From positions 1-64,000 of IMG/VR virus record IMGVR_UViG_3300042345_000282: DNA of 64,000 nucleotides; one strand, 5' to 3'. Positions 28,101-36,931 of this stretch are shown here, one piece after another; position 1 is the first letter of the stretch; each line of letters begins with the position of its first letter. The stretch is from a virus. Below the pieces are notes generated by a model. The model saw only the letters and a program-made list of their open reading frames with translations. It made no database searches and had not been told where the DNA came from. The translations under genes and the position numbers were made by a program.

Positions 28101-29175
28101 CTGTCAATAATTTAAATGAATCGTTTATTTTTAAAGATTCAAATATAGGTATGAACACAGAATTGTCATTTGTTCTTATATACAATTCACTTGCAGTTGT
28201 CCACTCTACGAATGATATCCCTCCGATTCCTTCGCCACCGTCAATTAGTTGAGAAGTAGATAATTGACCAGAGTCAGATACACTGAGTGCTATGTCACCT
28301 AAATGTATTGTACTGTTGGCTAACCAGATATCTTTCCAACGATTTGTAGTATTACCTAGATCATATGTAACGTTACTGATTGGATTCAAATTCGATAACA
28401 CGCTTGTACCAACGCTCAAATAATCCATGTCAACTCTAGTGACTGTCATTACTCCATCAGCAGGATTGTATTGTAGATTATCGTCAGCATCATTATGTAA
28501 TGTAGTGTCACCGGGATCAGTAGTTAATACAATGTGGTAACTATAATTGTTGTTGACTGCTTCTACTTCAACATTAGTAGCAGTACCTATAAAGTAATTT
28601 GCTGTGATATTACCTGCATTGCTGATGTTGAATCCATTAGCATCTACATTGGCAGTAAATGTATTATTAAACGCACCGGTAGCACCAGTCTCACCGGTCG
28701 CTCCTGTAGCACCTATAGTTGATGCGGGACCAGGTGGTCCTATAGGACCTGTCGCGCCTTCAGGGCCTGTTGCACCAGTAGCACCGTCATTACCGATCAC
28801 ACCGGTAGCACCTACCTGATCTACCCATCCTAAACTGCCATTACCGAACGTAGCAAGAACTTGACCTGCTGTACCACCTAACATAACAAAGTTGTTGGGG
28901 TAACCTACGTTTGTAGTTCCTACAACCGTCAATCCTGTTAATGTACCTACAGTAGTGATATTTGGCTGTGATGCGTTGATTACATTATATGCAAGATTTG
29001 CTATATCTGCGCTAGCAAAAAGATTACCACTCTCTCCTAAAATAAAGTTAGCAAGAGTCGCCACTGTGACTTTATCTGTGATGAACGTTCCGTTAGTACT
29101 AACGATAGGCATCAAGGCTTGTGACGTTAAGTTGCCATTGATGTTTGGAAGTTGTGATATTTTTATATTTGCCAT
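25174..29175 (-). CDS. Giant virion fibre protein (1333 aa) with collagen and WxF repeats
   Basis: N-terminal anchor IKISQLPNINGNLTSQ, three Gly-x-y tracts ([10 protein letters not shown] type) and, in the C-terminal 700 residues, about eight modules with the core W-x-F-x-x-x-G-x-L-x-LP (for example TWTFGTDGLLTLP, SWVFGTDGNLTLP, QWKFGIDGNLTLP, DWTFDQSGNLTLP). A carbohydrate-binding-like insert (GFVWQGAWQPIPTTYVGGRD) lies between collagen tracts. The longest gene here, probably a long fibre that contacts the host. Confidence 0.78.
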   Translation of the reverse strand: MANIKISQLPNINGNLTSQALMPIVSTNGTFITDKVTVATLANFILGESGNLFASADIANLAYNVINASQPNITTVGTLTGLTVVGTTNVGYPNNFVMLGGTAGQVLATFGNGSLGWVDQVGATGVIGNDGATGATGPEGATGPIGPPGPASTIGATGATGETGATGAFNNTFTANVDANGFNISNAGNITANYFIGTATNVEVEAVNNNYSYHIVLTTDPGDTTLHNDADDNLQYNPADGVMTVTRVDMDYLSVGTSVLSNLNPISNVTYDLGNTTNRWKDIWLANSTIHLGDIALSVSDSGQLSTSQLIDGGEGIGGISFVEWTTASELYIRTNDNSVFIPIFESLKINDSFKLLTGGAPANTVLTVTNTISTTTPVSGYVDFNIPVDSAPGSNVFIYLFTLTRAPVTLFDQLTGNTITLGNAVLTANGNTLVVDNIEVTNGNIGTIGNIANINLDGNVSSVLAGDGTWVSAGGFGATGATGPAGSNGSDGATGATGTAGVDGATGATGSAGTNGSDGATGASGPGFVWQGAWQPIPTTYVGGRDVVSYAGSSYIKIGDGNSGSAPPDDPVRWSVMAEEGAVGAVGATGPAGSNGSDGATGATGPAGTNGSDGATGATGPQGDTGATGPSGIASLPIANGNSNFDIATVDGNVTITANSTSTWTFGTDGLLTLPSGNVVIGSIFGADAILASNTPFGVVSQGNGSAVLQWIDDISNASALSAIYINSPSGGAGDVVVLTGAVGPSANIWNFTANGNLVLPNGNSVIYSIANSSLDPTLPNVSTMTLTPDANYNSQVLVLDPTAPGHIHLRAYAFSNIDDPAANIFLGGENTAFEITSGANNQAVIHSNGKAWTFGNDGNISSDTLTFTTTFANVKTVEYQTAGVWDLYVEDSITGSNTAISRLNVSFKDNLIDKPQVYIENTKESDGIALRWTFDENGNLNFPRDVAGNTDPYLNIFGGSTPTIQSTDVSLAGPANLAIQADYLNLSGFSGDKIVFYADTGEMATDANMTLTTNLANTGNTSSWVFGTDGNLTLPAGGSIYSEGFTPSGNPGNTITLNPHGSGSITNQKLLVYPTAGDGDHIHLTSGNLYQTELFLGSDNLFVKLANTGNIVINSDDNAGNTAQWKFGIDGNLTLPDTTSVIANVSITLEANDSGNITGLSLIGDSNANLYAHGNVTIVSDSSNTTATWSFVNTGDIVLPNDVVIGDDGSNGLTLSVPTVTPGTYSDWTFDQSGNLTLPGNTVAINFANGSSAFGNIVATNLDGNVSNVLNGNGTFVALPVINANTVVWSTAPVANTSNGTAGEAAYDSGGNLYVCVSANTWAKFTGTTSW

Positions 29176-29180
29176 CTAAG

Positions 29181-30794
29181 TTATCCTATACGCCAGTCAG
29201 TACCGTCACTATAAACCGGAACTCTGTTACTGCCGCCACCTTCTACTTGTGCGGCAAAATTAGTTGCTGCGGCTAAATTCGCATCTGTAATAAATGATCT
29301 AGCACCTGTACCTGCTGTTGCCGCCGCGGGCAAAGATGAAAATGTTATCGGCTTTGTTCTAATTATATTATTTGCTACTACATTATTTGATGTAATATCG
29401 CCGGTAACTGCTAATGCTGTTAGTGTACCGACTGAAGTGATATTTGGTTGTGCCGCAGTTGTTACTGTACCGGCAGTAGTTGCTGAACCTGATGTTGCTA
29501 CACTTAAGTTTGCTACTTGGGTAGTTGATGTTACTACAAGAGGAGCAGTACCCGTTGCTACAGTTGAAATCAACTGACCAGTTACATTAGCATTGCCTGC
29601 TGTTATGTTACCGGTAACTGTTAATATATTTGTAGTTTTATTGAATGTTAAGTTAGCACTACCATTTGCGATTGATGAATCATTAAAGATAATCTGTGTA
29701 TTAGTGCCTGCAACCGGACCAGTAGCACCAGTAGCACCTATGCCAGTAGCACCAGTAGCACCTATGCCAGTAGCACCAGTAGCACCTATGCCAGTAGCAC
29801 CAGTAGCACCTATACCTGTAGCCCCTGTCGCACCTATACCTGTTGCACCAGTAGCACCTATGCCAGTAGCACCTGTTGCACCAGTAGCACCTGGTACTGT
29901 TACTGCGCTTGCGAACACACCGTTGCCGAATAATACATTACTACCATTACCGTCTCTATTCAGTAACGCAACGTTACCTAATCCTGTGATGTTGGCTACA
30001 GGCAGATTAGTTAACCCGCTACCGTTACCTGAGAAAACACCACCGGCTGTAATATTATTTGCTATAGATAAGTTTGCAGGAAGATTAACACCTATGACAC
30101 CTGCCCCCACTACAGGACTTCCTGTTACTACTAATTGACTGCTTGATATACCTACGCTAGTGACTCCGCCACCACCACCAGTTGAACTTATTGTTACTTG
30201 ACCAGTGTTACCGGTTAACGTGATGCCCGATCCAGCATTTAATCTAGTCACGCCTGCGTTAGTGATAGTGATAGTGCCGGTGGTTGTGATAGGACCACCT
30301 GCAACGCTAATACCTTCACCCGGGCTCACAGCAACACTTGTTACAGTACCCACGCTATTAGCATTAGCAATATTAACTACTCTACCATAAGTATCAACAG
30401 TTACAGTGGGATATGTATAAACACCCGGGGTAACGTTCGCACTTGCTAATGATAATGTAACGTTTCCGGCATAGCCGCCACCCGATAGTCCCGTACCAGC
30501 AATTACGCCTGTTATACCGCCGCCATTGCCGCCTCCGCCTGTATTGATAATCCTAATAGCACCGTTAGCATTTTCTAGTGCTATACCCGTGCCTGCTAGT
30601 AGATTTGCTGAGACTACGGTATTGTTTACATTGTTTACGACTGTGATACCATCGCCTGCTACGACTTTGCTAGCATCAGCAAATATCCTGTCGAAATTAG
30701 TGTTTACTTTTGTAAATGCGGTGTATAGACTATCGCTACCTGTGCTTTCGTTAGGTAGGCCTATATTGATCTGTAAATTTCCTGAAATAGCCAT
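29181..30794 (-). CDS. Collagen-like virion fibre protein (537 aa)
   Basis: N-terminal domain [30 protein letters not shown] is a pattern common in T4-like structural proteins. Beta-rich repeats follow, then a perfect collagen tract built of about six GATGATGI units, and a C-terminal tip ending [22 protein letters not shown]. Five nt upstream of the giant fibre gene, same transcript. Confidence 0.78.
   Translation of the reverse strand: MAISGNLQINIGLPNESTGSDSLYTAFTKVNTNFDRIFADASKVVAGDGITVVNNVNNTVVSANLLAGTGIALENANGAIRIINTGGGGNGGGITGVIAGTGLSGGGYAGNVTLSLASANVTPGVYTYPTVTVDTYGRVVNIANANSVGTVTSVAVSPGEGISVAGGPITTTGTITITNAGVTRLNAGSGITLTGNTGQVTISSTGGGGGVTSVGISSSQLVVTGSPVVGAGVIGVNLPANLSIANNITAGGVFSGNGSGLTNLPVANITGLGNVALLNRDGNGSNVLFGNGVFASAVTVPGATGATGATGIGATGATGIGATGATGIGATGATGIGATGATGIGATGATGIGATGATGPVAGTNTQIIFNDSSIANGSANLTFNKTTNILTVTGNITAGNANVTGQLISTVATGTAPLVVTSTTQVANLSVATSGSATTAGTVTTAAQPNITSVGTLTALAVTGDITSNNVVANNIIRTKPITFSSLPAAATAGTGARSFITDANLAAATNFAAQVEGGGSNRVPVYSDGTDWRIG
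29723..29884 (-). repeat. 24-nt tandem repeat encoding GATGATGI units
   Basis: Near-identical 24-nt units (CCTATGCCAGTAGCACCAGT...) about six to seven times inside the fibre gene. Coding collagen-type repeat, prone to copy-number change. Confidence 0.85.
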
Positions 30795-30811
30795 AATTTA
30801 GTCCTGATACT

Positions 30812-30818
30812 GTATTTA
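30812..30818 (-). promoter_or_regulatory. Late promoter (TAAATAC) of the fibre operon
   Basis: Minus-strand element 17 nt before the start at 30794, enclosed in a small ATACTG/CAGTAT stem. Confidence 0.55.
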
Positions 30819-31145
30819 TCAGTATGGACTAAATGAGCTTCCGCATCCGCAGGTTGTTTGTGCTTGTGGGTTACTAATACTAAATCTGCTGCCGTTTAAG
30901 TCTTCTTTATAGTCTACTACAGCATTTTCTAGATACTGCATCGAAATAACATCGACCAGGACACTTGAGGATAATGCAGGAATTTCCCAATCGTCTTCTG
31001 CTTTTTCAGTAGTAATCTCAAAACCATATTGAAAACCCGAGCATCCGCCCCCTGTAACATACATTCTCACATGTGTGTTGGGGCTATTCTCTGCGGAGAC
31101 TATCTCTGCTAGTTGTTTTTGAGCGGATTCTGTTATTGTGATCAT
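30819..31145 (-). CDS. A-type Fe-S cluster carrier (IscA/ErpA family)
   Basis: 108 residues from the ATG at 31145. Cys35 (TGGGCSGF), Cys99 and Cys101 (TTCGCGSSF) reproduce the three cluster-binding cysteines and spacing of IscA/ErpA. It would receive an Fe-S cluster and hand it to client enzymes; clients in this window include ferredoxin and two radical SAM proteins. A leaderless-type late element sits directly upstream, and the start also overlaps the heme oxygenase stop (ATGA). Confidence 0.9.
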   Translation of the reverse strand: MITITESAQKQLAEIVSAENSPNTHVRMYVTGGGCSGFQYGFEITTEKAEDDWEIPALSSSVLVDVISMQYLENAVVDYKEDLNGSRFSISNPQAQTTCGCGSSFSPY

Positions 31146-31690
31146 TGTGTATTTATTTGAACATCCCACAATTCTGTGAAAATACTCATAAAATAATCAA
31201 AACCTAGATTGGCCTCATCTGCTAGATCATTGCTTAGTTTATCATTAAACGCTTTAATCAATCCGGCTCTGTCAGTAAATTGATACATGTATCCGTTTCC
31301 AGGAACTACCCTAGCCATCAGTTTGCCACCGTATAAGTCACCCATATGTCTGACATATACGTGAGCCATGAGTAATTTAGAGTTTTCCTTGCTTAGTTTA
31401 TCTAGATGTGCTAGATATGCTATAGTGCTGGGCATCAAATCACGATCAACTATGATACCTAATTCTTCCATATCTTTACAGATAGCATTATATCGGTCTA
31501 GATCAGGCATGCCCTCAGTAATACCATGCTCGTTGCTTAAATCTTCTATCTTTTTATAAATGTGTTTGAGTTCATACAGATAATCTATATACATCACATC
31601 GTTAAACTTGCCCTCAAACATTGTTTGAATCAATGGTAGTTTTTCGATTTCCCTATGTTTAGCCCAAGTAGCATCTTTTAAAATAGTCAT
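31142..31690 (-). CDS. Heme oxygenase
   Basis: 182 residues. Proximal His12 (WAKHREIEKLPLIQTMF) and the distal-helix motif VRHMGDLYGGKLMAR (family GDLSGG) are both present, and the length fits bacterial biliverdin-producing heme oxygenases. It cleaves heme to biliverdin, CO and Fe2+ using seven electrons, commonly from NADPH through Fpr or ferredoxin. Cyanophages use it for bilin pigments; with no photosynthesis genes here, iron release from host heme is more likely. Forms an operon with the Fe-S carrier (ATGA overlap). Confidence 0.88.
   Translation of the reverse strand: MTILKDATWAKHREIEKLPLIQTMFEGKFNDVMYIDYLYELKHIYKKIEDLSNEHGITEGMPDLDRYNAICKDMEELGIIVDRDLMPSTIAYLAHLDKLSKENSKLLMAHVYVRHMGDLYGGKLMARVVPGNGYMYQFTDRAGLIKAFNDKLSNDLADEANLGFDYFMSIFTELWDVQINTQ
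31149..31155 (-). promoter_or_regulatory. Late promoter, leaderless type (TAAATAC ACA ATG)
   Basis: 3 nt before the ATG of the Fe-S carrier, inside the 3' end of the heme oxygenase gene. Confidence 0.5.
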
Positions 31691-31707
31691 ATATTAACGC
31701 CTCATCA

Positions 31708-31714
31708 GTATTTA
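31708..31714 (-). promoter_or_regulatory. Late promoter (TAAATAC) of heme oxygenase
   Basis: Element 17 nt before the ATG at 31690, with GAGG between. Confidence 0.5.
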
Positions 31715-31716
31715 GT

Positions 31717-32664
31717 TCAAATTCCGGACTTAGGAATAGTTTTCGGGCGTGTTAAACTATAATCTGCTATGTCTATATCTGCCCTATCACATAATTGTAT
31801 TTTCATCTCAGTAGGCAAACTTAGCCACTCAGTGGTCCTCCTCTGCTTAGGTACTGATTTTGTATGCCCCGCATCCTCATCAGATATTTTAGGTATCTCA
31901 AATTCATTGGACCCTTCTTTGAAAATAATATCATTGGGTCTTATTATTTTTCCAGTGACAACATTACCAGTGTAACCATAGAACAATTGATTTCTAGATT
32001 GAATATATCCCATGTTCTGATGCGGATCCCAATTCATGAATTGAGGTATTATCGTGTCAGTATGATGAGGGTCAAAAAATCTTGTTCCATAAATGTCTGC
32101 TGCTAATTTCCCTGCGATCCAATTAAAATCGTTGACGAAATAATTTTCAGTTCTTGATGCTATATGTTGCCATTCACTTTTGTTGCCATAGTTCTGATTC
32201 AATATATCCATGTTACCCAATTCATCTAATTTTTTTGCAAAATCTTGCGGTTTGATGTTTACGGTAGTGCGATATATTATGTCAGGTCTTATGAATGTGA
32301 CCGTCTTGTACTCTATTTTATGGTCAATTTCATATCTTCTTTTTGCAGTAGACATGATATGATCTAGATAGGCTAGTCTCCAATAATTTACAGCGTTTTG
32401 ACTAAAAACAGTTGCGCCGTTGCGATCATTCATTACTGACATCGCATTGAATTTTTTATAAGTATCTTCATTCTCTATGTGTAACATTTTTACATTACAC
32501 CCATTGAAATCTTCTTTTAATTGCTCAGGTGCTCTAGTATTAGACTTCCAGAAGCAGATATACCAATCTGGCATACCCCATGCTGAATTATGAAATTCAA
32601 TGATATCTTTCTTTACAAAGTTCCAAGTTCTAAGAGAACCTCGTATGAATATTGCGTGTTTCAT
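31717..32664 (-). CDS. Hypothetical protein, possibly glycosyltransferase-like
   Basis: 315 residues. IFIRGSLRTW at the start, VTFIRPDIIYR mid-protein and FNWIAGKLAADI give a weak resemblance to WavE-like polysaccharide glycosyltransferases (R-x-D and a later Asp/Gly motif). No membrane segment. ATGA overlap with the gene upstream. Confidence 0.4.
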   Translation of the reverse strand: MKHAIFIRGSLRTWNFVKKDIIEFHNSAWGMPDWYICFWKSNTRAPEQLKEDFNGCNVKMLHIENEDTYKKFNAMSVMNDRNGATVFSQNAVNYWRLAYLDHIMSTAKRRYEIDHKIEYKTVTFIRPDIIYRTTVNIKPQDFAKKLDELGNMDILNQNYGNKSEWQHIASRTENYFVNDFNWIAGKLAADIYGTRFFDPHHTDTIIPQFMNWDPHQNMGYIQSRNQLFYGYTGNVVTGKIIRPNDIIFKEGSNEFEIPKISDEDAGHTKSVPKQRRTTEWLSLPTEMKIQLCDRADIDIADYSLTRPKTIPKSGI

Positions 32665-33119
32665 TTTGGCAGTATGTAAAGTTTTAAATTAAGACGCATC
32701 GCCCACCATATGAATTTGCGTGTGTTATCCGTTCGAGGATAGATAGTTCGTTGCGGCAGAACATCTTTTAATTTAGATACAGATGCAGCCCACTTAATGA
32801 TAGCTCGGGGGTTTCCGGCTATCCAGTTAACTGAATTCGAGTCTTTCACCAATACTTCGTCACCGCGAAAGTCTTTGGTGTATCTGTATACATCAAGAAA
32901 ATTTGAGTCTAATTTTTCCCATATGAGTACTACGCTATTGCAAGGAGTATCAGTCCATACTAACAATCTATCTATGAGTAGTCTTTCTAGTTCAAGTCCT
33001 AGTACCGTGATCCTGTCATATAGACTATCATATTGTTGCAGATCATGGTAAATGATCTCTATATCATTTGCGTCACGTATGTGTTCTACTGTTTTTGGAT
33101 CTGACGTTATACAAATCAT
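32661..33119 (-). CDS. Hypothetical protein (152 aa)
   Basis: Coupled by ATGA overlaps to the nucleotidyltransferase fusion upstream and the possible glycosyltransferase downstream, so it probably belongs to the same sugar-modification operon. No motif recognised. Confidence 0.55.
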   Translation of the reverse strand: MICITSDPKTVEHIRDANDIEIIYHDLQQYDSLYDRITVLGLELERLLIDRLLVWTDTPCNSVVLIWEKLDSNFLDVYRYTKDFRGDEVLVKDSNSVNWIAGNPRAIIKWAASVSKLKDVLPQRTIYPRTDNTRKFIWWAMRLNLKLYILPK

Positions 33120-34498
33120 GAATTTTTCTCATAATTGTCTAAAAAATATTGAAGATCACCGGGCGTTCCTAACCCCCACATCTTGTCTATGTGCTTGATC
33201 TTTATCTTTTTATTGTCTTGTATCGCTTCATTGAATACCGGACATACGTAAAATTCGTTGTTTGTTCTTATATTCTTTTCTATCATAGATGTAGCATATT
33301 TGACATAATCGCTTCCATGCTTCCAGTAATATACACCACATGTAGCATTTGAAGATATTGGTTTCTTTTCTGCTACTTCGCACACTAGGCCGTCGTCACC
33401 TAATTTAGCAAAAGACCATTTAGGGTGAGTCGATTCAAATGTCAATATACCGCCGTCTATGCTGTCAGCAGAGAACGCATACATGCAATCATTAGCACTC
33501 CACTCTAAAAACTGATCTGCATTAGATATCAATAATGGATTAGAATTATTGATCAACTCTTTAGCCATTAGTGTCGTACAAGCAGCACCTTCGGTGACAC
33601 CGTCTATCTGTATGATATCGCATCCCGGACTTATTAGGCTTAACACTTGTTTCAGATTGTATTTTTCATAGTGTTCTTTTTGAACGATGAAGATGTAGTG
33701 TGCTTCTATGTTTAAATTTTCGACAACTACTTGTATCATTGGTTTATTGTTGACTTCGATCAGTGGCTTGGGAAATATGTATCCTGCATCTGCAAATCTG
33801 CTACCTAATCCTGCCATAGGAACTAATACATTCAAGGTACTGTCGCGCCATGGCACGCTATTGATAGATTGAGTCTTGTTGTCTATCTTTTGAACTTCAT
33901 TTAATATCATATCTAGGTTTATTGATGTGCTATTTTCAACGGCTAACAGATTTGCCCCGCTGTTTAACGCAGCAGTCCTACCCACATGACTATCTTCTAT
34001 TATCAATGTTTCAAGAGCCGTTGTATTTAACCTTTTCATACACTGCCAGAAGATTTCGGGATAAGGTTTAGGTCTGGATACGTCTTCGTTGCTTAAGAAT
34101 ACGTCAACATATTCAAGCACCCCTAATCTTAATAAAGATATCTTCACTGAATTTCTAATGCTATTGGAGCATACTCCTATCTGATATCCTTTAGACTTTA
34201 GAGTAGAGAATATGTTTATCAACCTATCATCTATAGTTAACATGTCAAGTACATCAATAGTCGCTTTTTGTTTTTCACGCCATATGAAGTCAAAATGCTT
34301 AGGATCTAGATTTTTTTCTTTGTTTAGTATCTGTAACTTCTTAGTAGTGCTTAGTCCATCATATTTTGCTAGATGTTCATTTTTAGATATAACTAAGGAG
34401 GGGTCTATCTTTTCGATAGCACTATTCAATGTATCGTAGTGCATCTCTCTGCTGTCTATCAATACACCATCTAAATCAAATATTATACATTTTATCAT
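33116..34498 (-). CDS. HAD phosphatase fused to NDP-sugar nucleotidyltransferase
   Basis: 460 residues from the ATG at 34498 (ATGA with the GDPD gene). Residues 1-210: HAD of the beta-phosphoglucomutase/Gph type with FDLDGVLIDS (Asp8, Asp10), VCSNS and RPKPYPEIF plus IIEDSHVG. From about 223: VPMAGLGSRFADAGYIFPKP, the G-x-G-x-R-x-(x)n-P-K-P signature of sugar-1-phosphate nucleotidyltransferases, ending with LGTPGDLQYF. The fusion suggests phosphate removal and nucleotide activation of one sugar or alcohol phosphate for a downstream transferase. Confidence 0.82.
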   Translation of the reverse strand: MIKCIIFDLDGVLIDSREMHYDTLNSAIEKIDPSLVISKNEHLAKYDGLSTTKKLQILNKEKNLDPKHFDFIWREKQKATIDVLDMLTIDDRLINIFSTLKSKGYQIGVCSNSIRNSVKISLLRLGVLEYVDVFLSNEDVSRPKPYPEIFWQCMKRLNTTALETLIIEDSHVGRTAALNSGANLLAVENSTSINLDMILNEVQKIDNKTQSINSVPWRDSTLNVLVPMAGLGSRFADAGYIFPKPLIEVNNKPMIQVVVENLNIEAHYIFIVQKEHYEKYNLKQVLSLISPGCDIIQIDGVTEGAACTTLMAKELINNSNPLLISNADQFLEWSANDCMYAFSADSIDGGILTFESTHPKWSFAKLGDDGLVCEVAEKKPISSNATCGVYYWKHGSDYVKYATSMIEKNIRTNNEFYVCPVFNEAIQDNKKIKIKHIDKMWGLGTPGDLQYFLDNYEKNS

Positions 34499-34935
34499 TT
34501 TATCAATGCCACATAGTCGCTGCATATTCCATAACAATTTGCATCTTTAGCATTTCGCAGTTCTCCGTCATGCCAATTTGGCATCACGCATATGCTATGA
34601 TCAGTCAAACGATTGTTAGGGTATGTCCATATATATCCATGGCTGGTCAATGTGAAGTGATCTTCTTGATGCCAAAAATAGTTAAGTTCAGTTTTTGATA
34701 GTTGATATAATGCATCGATGTTCTTTGCATGTATCCAAAGACCGGGCTTTGAAAGAAATGATATATCTGTTTGATATAACGGCATGTCATGCCCTAGGTA
34801 CCAGACATCGTTTATATACCATACGTCAACTTCAACATCAAAACCTTTGTGTAATGCAATTGTTATTTGCATTTTAGAATTTTCTATATCAGGATTAGGG
34901 CCGTTAGTAAGACCTCTATGCGCTATTAATTTCAT
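34495..34935 (-). CDS. Glycerophosphodiester phosphodiesterase-like protein (intact motifs)
   Basis: 146 residues, shorter than cellular GDPDs (about 240). AHRG (residues 5-8), E-x-D in VEVDVW and GHD retain the His/Glu/Asp/His set of the family. It would hydrolyse glycerophosphodiesters to glycerol-3-phosphate, a phosphate or lipid salvage step. The protein at 7190-7678 is a paralogue with these residues replaced. Confidence 0.75.
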   Translation of the reverse strand: MKLIAHRGLTNGPNPDIENSKMQITIALHKGFDVEVDVWYINDVWYLGHDMPLYQTDISFLSKPGLWIHAKNIDALYQLSKTELNYFWHQEDHFTLTSHGYIWTYPNNRLTDHSICVMPNWHDGELRNAKDANCYGICSDYVALIK

Positions 34936-34945
34936 GTTTCCTCAC

Positions 34946-35494
34946 TTATAAACTTTGACCCCAACGTGTGGATATTCTGTTCCAATCTATGATTTTCCAT
35001 AATTGTTTTAGATATTCTTTCTTATCACTACCATAATCTAGTATCCACGCATGTTCCCACCAGTCCACCAATAGAAGTATGTCATTTTTAACTTCGTGAT
35101 TAGTTATAGTTTTTATGGATCCGTCAGTAGAAAGATATGCCCATCCGGATCCTTGTATTTTCATAGCAGTTTCTTCGAACTTTTGCTGAAACTCACCGTA
35201 AGTTCCGTAATGTTTTTCTATAAAATTAGCGATAGGTCCATTGGGTTTATTGATGACCCTTGCTTCACGGAATTGTTCGAACCAAATATTATGCAAGAAC
35301 ACTCCTGCATAGTTAAAATCCCTATCCCCTTCTTTGTTGTTATAACGTTTAGCATAACCCTTTGCTAGTTTGTTATAATGAAGGTCAACGGTATCATCGC
35401 TCATCACAGGTTTAACATCTTTCCTTGTGAATTTGAGCGGGAATATTTCTATGTCTTTCGGTTTCCCTTCAAGCAGTGGTATTAATGATAGCAT
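34946..35494 (-). CDS. Iron/manganese superoxide dismutase
   Basis: 182 residues. Metal ligands His39 (DLHYNKLAKGY), His68 (VFLHNIWF), Asp144 and His148 (DWWEHAW) are all present, with GSGWAYL of the active-site shell. A Gly occupies the position where FeSODs carry Gln, and TNH lies where MnSODs have Gln, so metal choice is unclear. Converts superoxide to H2O2 and O2. The ATG 4 nt after a late element is preferred to the ORF's upstream start. Its 5' end overlaps the SGNH gene by 26 nt. Confidence 0.87.
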   Translation of the reverse strand: MLSLIPLLEGKPKDIEIFPLKFTRKDVKPVMSDDTVDLHYNKLAKGYAKRYNNKEGDRDFNYAGVFLHNIWFEQFREARVINKPNGPIANFIEKHYGTYGEFQQKFEETAMKIQGSGWAYLSTDGSIKTITNHEVKNDILLLVDWWEHAWILDYGSDKKEYLKQLWKIIDWNRISTRWGQSL

Positions 35495-36146
35495 TCTGAT
35501 ATTTATCGCGTATAATATCAGCACATAATCTATGCGTATCTACACCATAATGCTTGCCGTCAGCGGCATAATCAAGTCTGTCTATACGTATAGTCCTATG
35601 ATCATAGGACTTGGTTGGGCCGAAAACTAATCGTATACAGGGAATGTCAATATACATAGACAACAACTTGTTTAACGTGAAGTTCCTGAACAAAAACATT
35701 CCCGATTCTTGTCCTTGGGTTATGAATTCTAAATCTTTGTCAGTCTTTCTCCATGGCCCGTATGGAACTACTAATGCAGATTCGCTCATCAATGTAGAGA
35801 ATCTAGACTGATCCGGATATTGCAATACTAACAATTTGGGTTTAGGATAGGTGTGTAACCAGGTCATGACGTTGTAAAACAATACGTCAAACCCGCTAGC
35901 GGGAATACCTAGATTGTAATAATCGCACTGTAGTTCTTGCGCAGTAATATAAGGGTAAGTATCAGGAAAATCAAGTCCTTCACCCTCAGTATGACTACAT
36001 CCTGCAAATAGTATATAGTTATTTAAATCTATCTGGTCTACATCTTTACATCTATGACCAAAATTATTATATTTGAATATAATCCCGTCTTTGACAAGAG
36101 CATCATTGGGTCGATCATATCCTATGAAATTCTTGTTGAATTTCAT
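35469..36146 (-). CDS. SGNH/GDSL hydrolase-like protein 4
   Basis: 225 residues. FAGCSHTEGEG (block I with Ser), YYNLGIPASGFD (block II Gly), and ADGKHYGVDTHRLCADII with a D-x-x-H-like end. Strong AAGGAGG ribosome site overlapping the IF-1 stop codon (TAATG). Same superfamily as the three proteins at 4366-5927 and 15549-16352 but distant. Confidence 0.65.
   Translation of the reverse strand: MKFNKNFIGYDRPNDALVKDGIIFKYNNFGHRCKDVDQIDLNNYILFAGCSHTEGEGLDFPDTYPYITAQELQCDYYNLGIPASGFDVLFYNVMTWLHTYPKPKLLVLQYPDQSRFSTLMSESALVVPYGPWRKTDKDLEFITQGQESGMFLFRNFTLNKLLSMYIDIPCIRLVFGPTKSYDHRTIRIDRLDYAADGKHYGVDTHRLCADIIRDKYQNAIINTTA
35499..35505 (-). promoter_or_regulatory. Late promoter, leaderless type (TAAATAT CAGA ATG)
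   Basis: 4 nt before the superoxide dismutase ATG, inside the 3' end of the SGNH gene. Confidence 0.55.
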
Positions 36147-36361
36147 TATAACCTCCTTACTATTCTTCCCCTAGTAAGGTCATAGGGACTGAGTTCTAGT
36201 TCTACTTTGTCCCCGTCAAGAATTCTAATTTCATGTTGGCGCATCTTACCCGAAATATAACCTAAGATTTTTTGTCCTCCGGTTATCTCTATTCTAAACG
36301 TGGCATTGGGTAATGCGTCTACAACGACTCCCTCTATCCTAATAGTACCTTCTTTAGCCAT
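36146..36361 (-). CDS. infA: Translation initiation factor IF-1
   Basis: 71 residues covering the full S1/OB-fold factor: [13 protein letters not shown] start, [31 protein letters not shown] and [14 protein letters not shown], closely matching bacterial IF-1 end to end. IF-1 binds the 30S A site and, with IF-2 and IF-3, controls start-site selection. A phage copy is unusual; with phage bS21 and leaderless-type promoters it suggests steering of initiation towards phage mRNA. No strong ribosome site is seen close to its own ATG. Confidence 0.93.
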   Translation of the reverse strand: MAKEGTIRIEGVVVDALPNATFRIEITGGQKILGYISGKMRQHEIRILDGDKVELELSPYDLTRGRIVRRL

Positions 36362-36376
36362 AAGCGTGTTTTGATG

Positions 36377-36931
36377 TTACTCCTCTAGATTGAAATTGAG
36401 ATCCTTTAGTACTTTGATGTAAAGGTTCTCTCCGGCAGCGACTTGTTCTTTCCAAGTCACATTAGCATTCTCATCTGCCTTGTCGCTAATGTATTTCCAA
36501 ATTTCGCATTCTGTGCCTGTTAGTAGACAAGCCTTAGCAATGCTATACGCTTCCATTTCTACAATATCACATTGTATTCGTAACTTATGTGGTTCAGTCA
36601 CAAACAGATCACCGCTAGCGCAGGTCTTGCCCTCACCACCTAGATCAATAAAACTCTTATGATCATTAAGATGTTCGCCGGGCTTGAGACCTACCGGCTT
36701 TAGATTGACATCATGCTGAAGTAATTTGTTAATTCTGTATATACCGTGACCTGCAGTCAATCCGCCAGCAGTACCTAGATTGATCACGCGATCTGGATTA
36801 AAACGATTTATCAATATTGTTGTATTGATAGCAGCGTTTACCTTCCCCACACCCACACAAAATACATTTCTGTATTTCGCGAACAAGGTAGGCGCCTCTT
36901 CTCGCATAGCAAACAAAATTATATCATTCAT
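36377..36931 (-). CDS. MTA/SAH nucleosidase-family protein
   Basis: 184 residues of the PNP/UDP phosphorylase fold: FAMREEAP, VGVGKVNAA, NLGTAGGL, and DIVEMEAYSIAKACLLTG (the M-E motif that binds ribose), then ISDKADENA with the catalytic Asp. Expected to release adenine from methylthioadenosine, S-adenosylhomocysteine or 5'-deoxyadenosine. 8-nt overlap with the APRT gene, which would convert the adenine to AMP. Shorter than E. coli MtnN (232). Confidence 0.8.
   Translation of the reverse strand: MNDIILFAMREEAPTLFAKYRNVFCVGVGKVNAAINTTILINRFNPDRVINLGTAGGLTAGHGIYRINKLLQHDVNLKPVGLKPGEHLNDHKSFIDLGGEGKTCASGDLFVTEPHKLRIQCDIVEMEAYSIAKACLLTGTECEIWKYISDKADENANVTWKEQVAAGENLYIKVLKDLNFNLEE

Noticed and set aside
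29723-29884. Regular 24-nt repeat suggesting a CRISPR array
   Set aside because: No variable spacers; the repeat stays in frame and encodes the collagen-type GATGATGI units.
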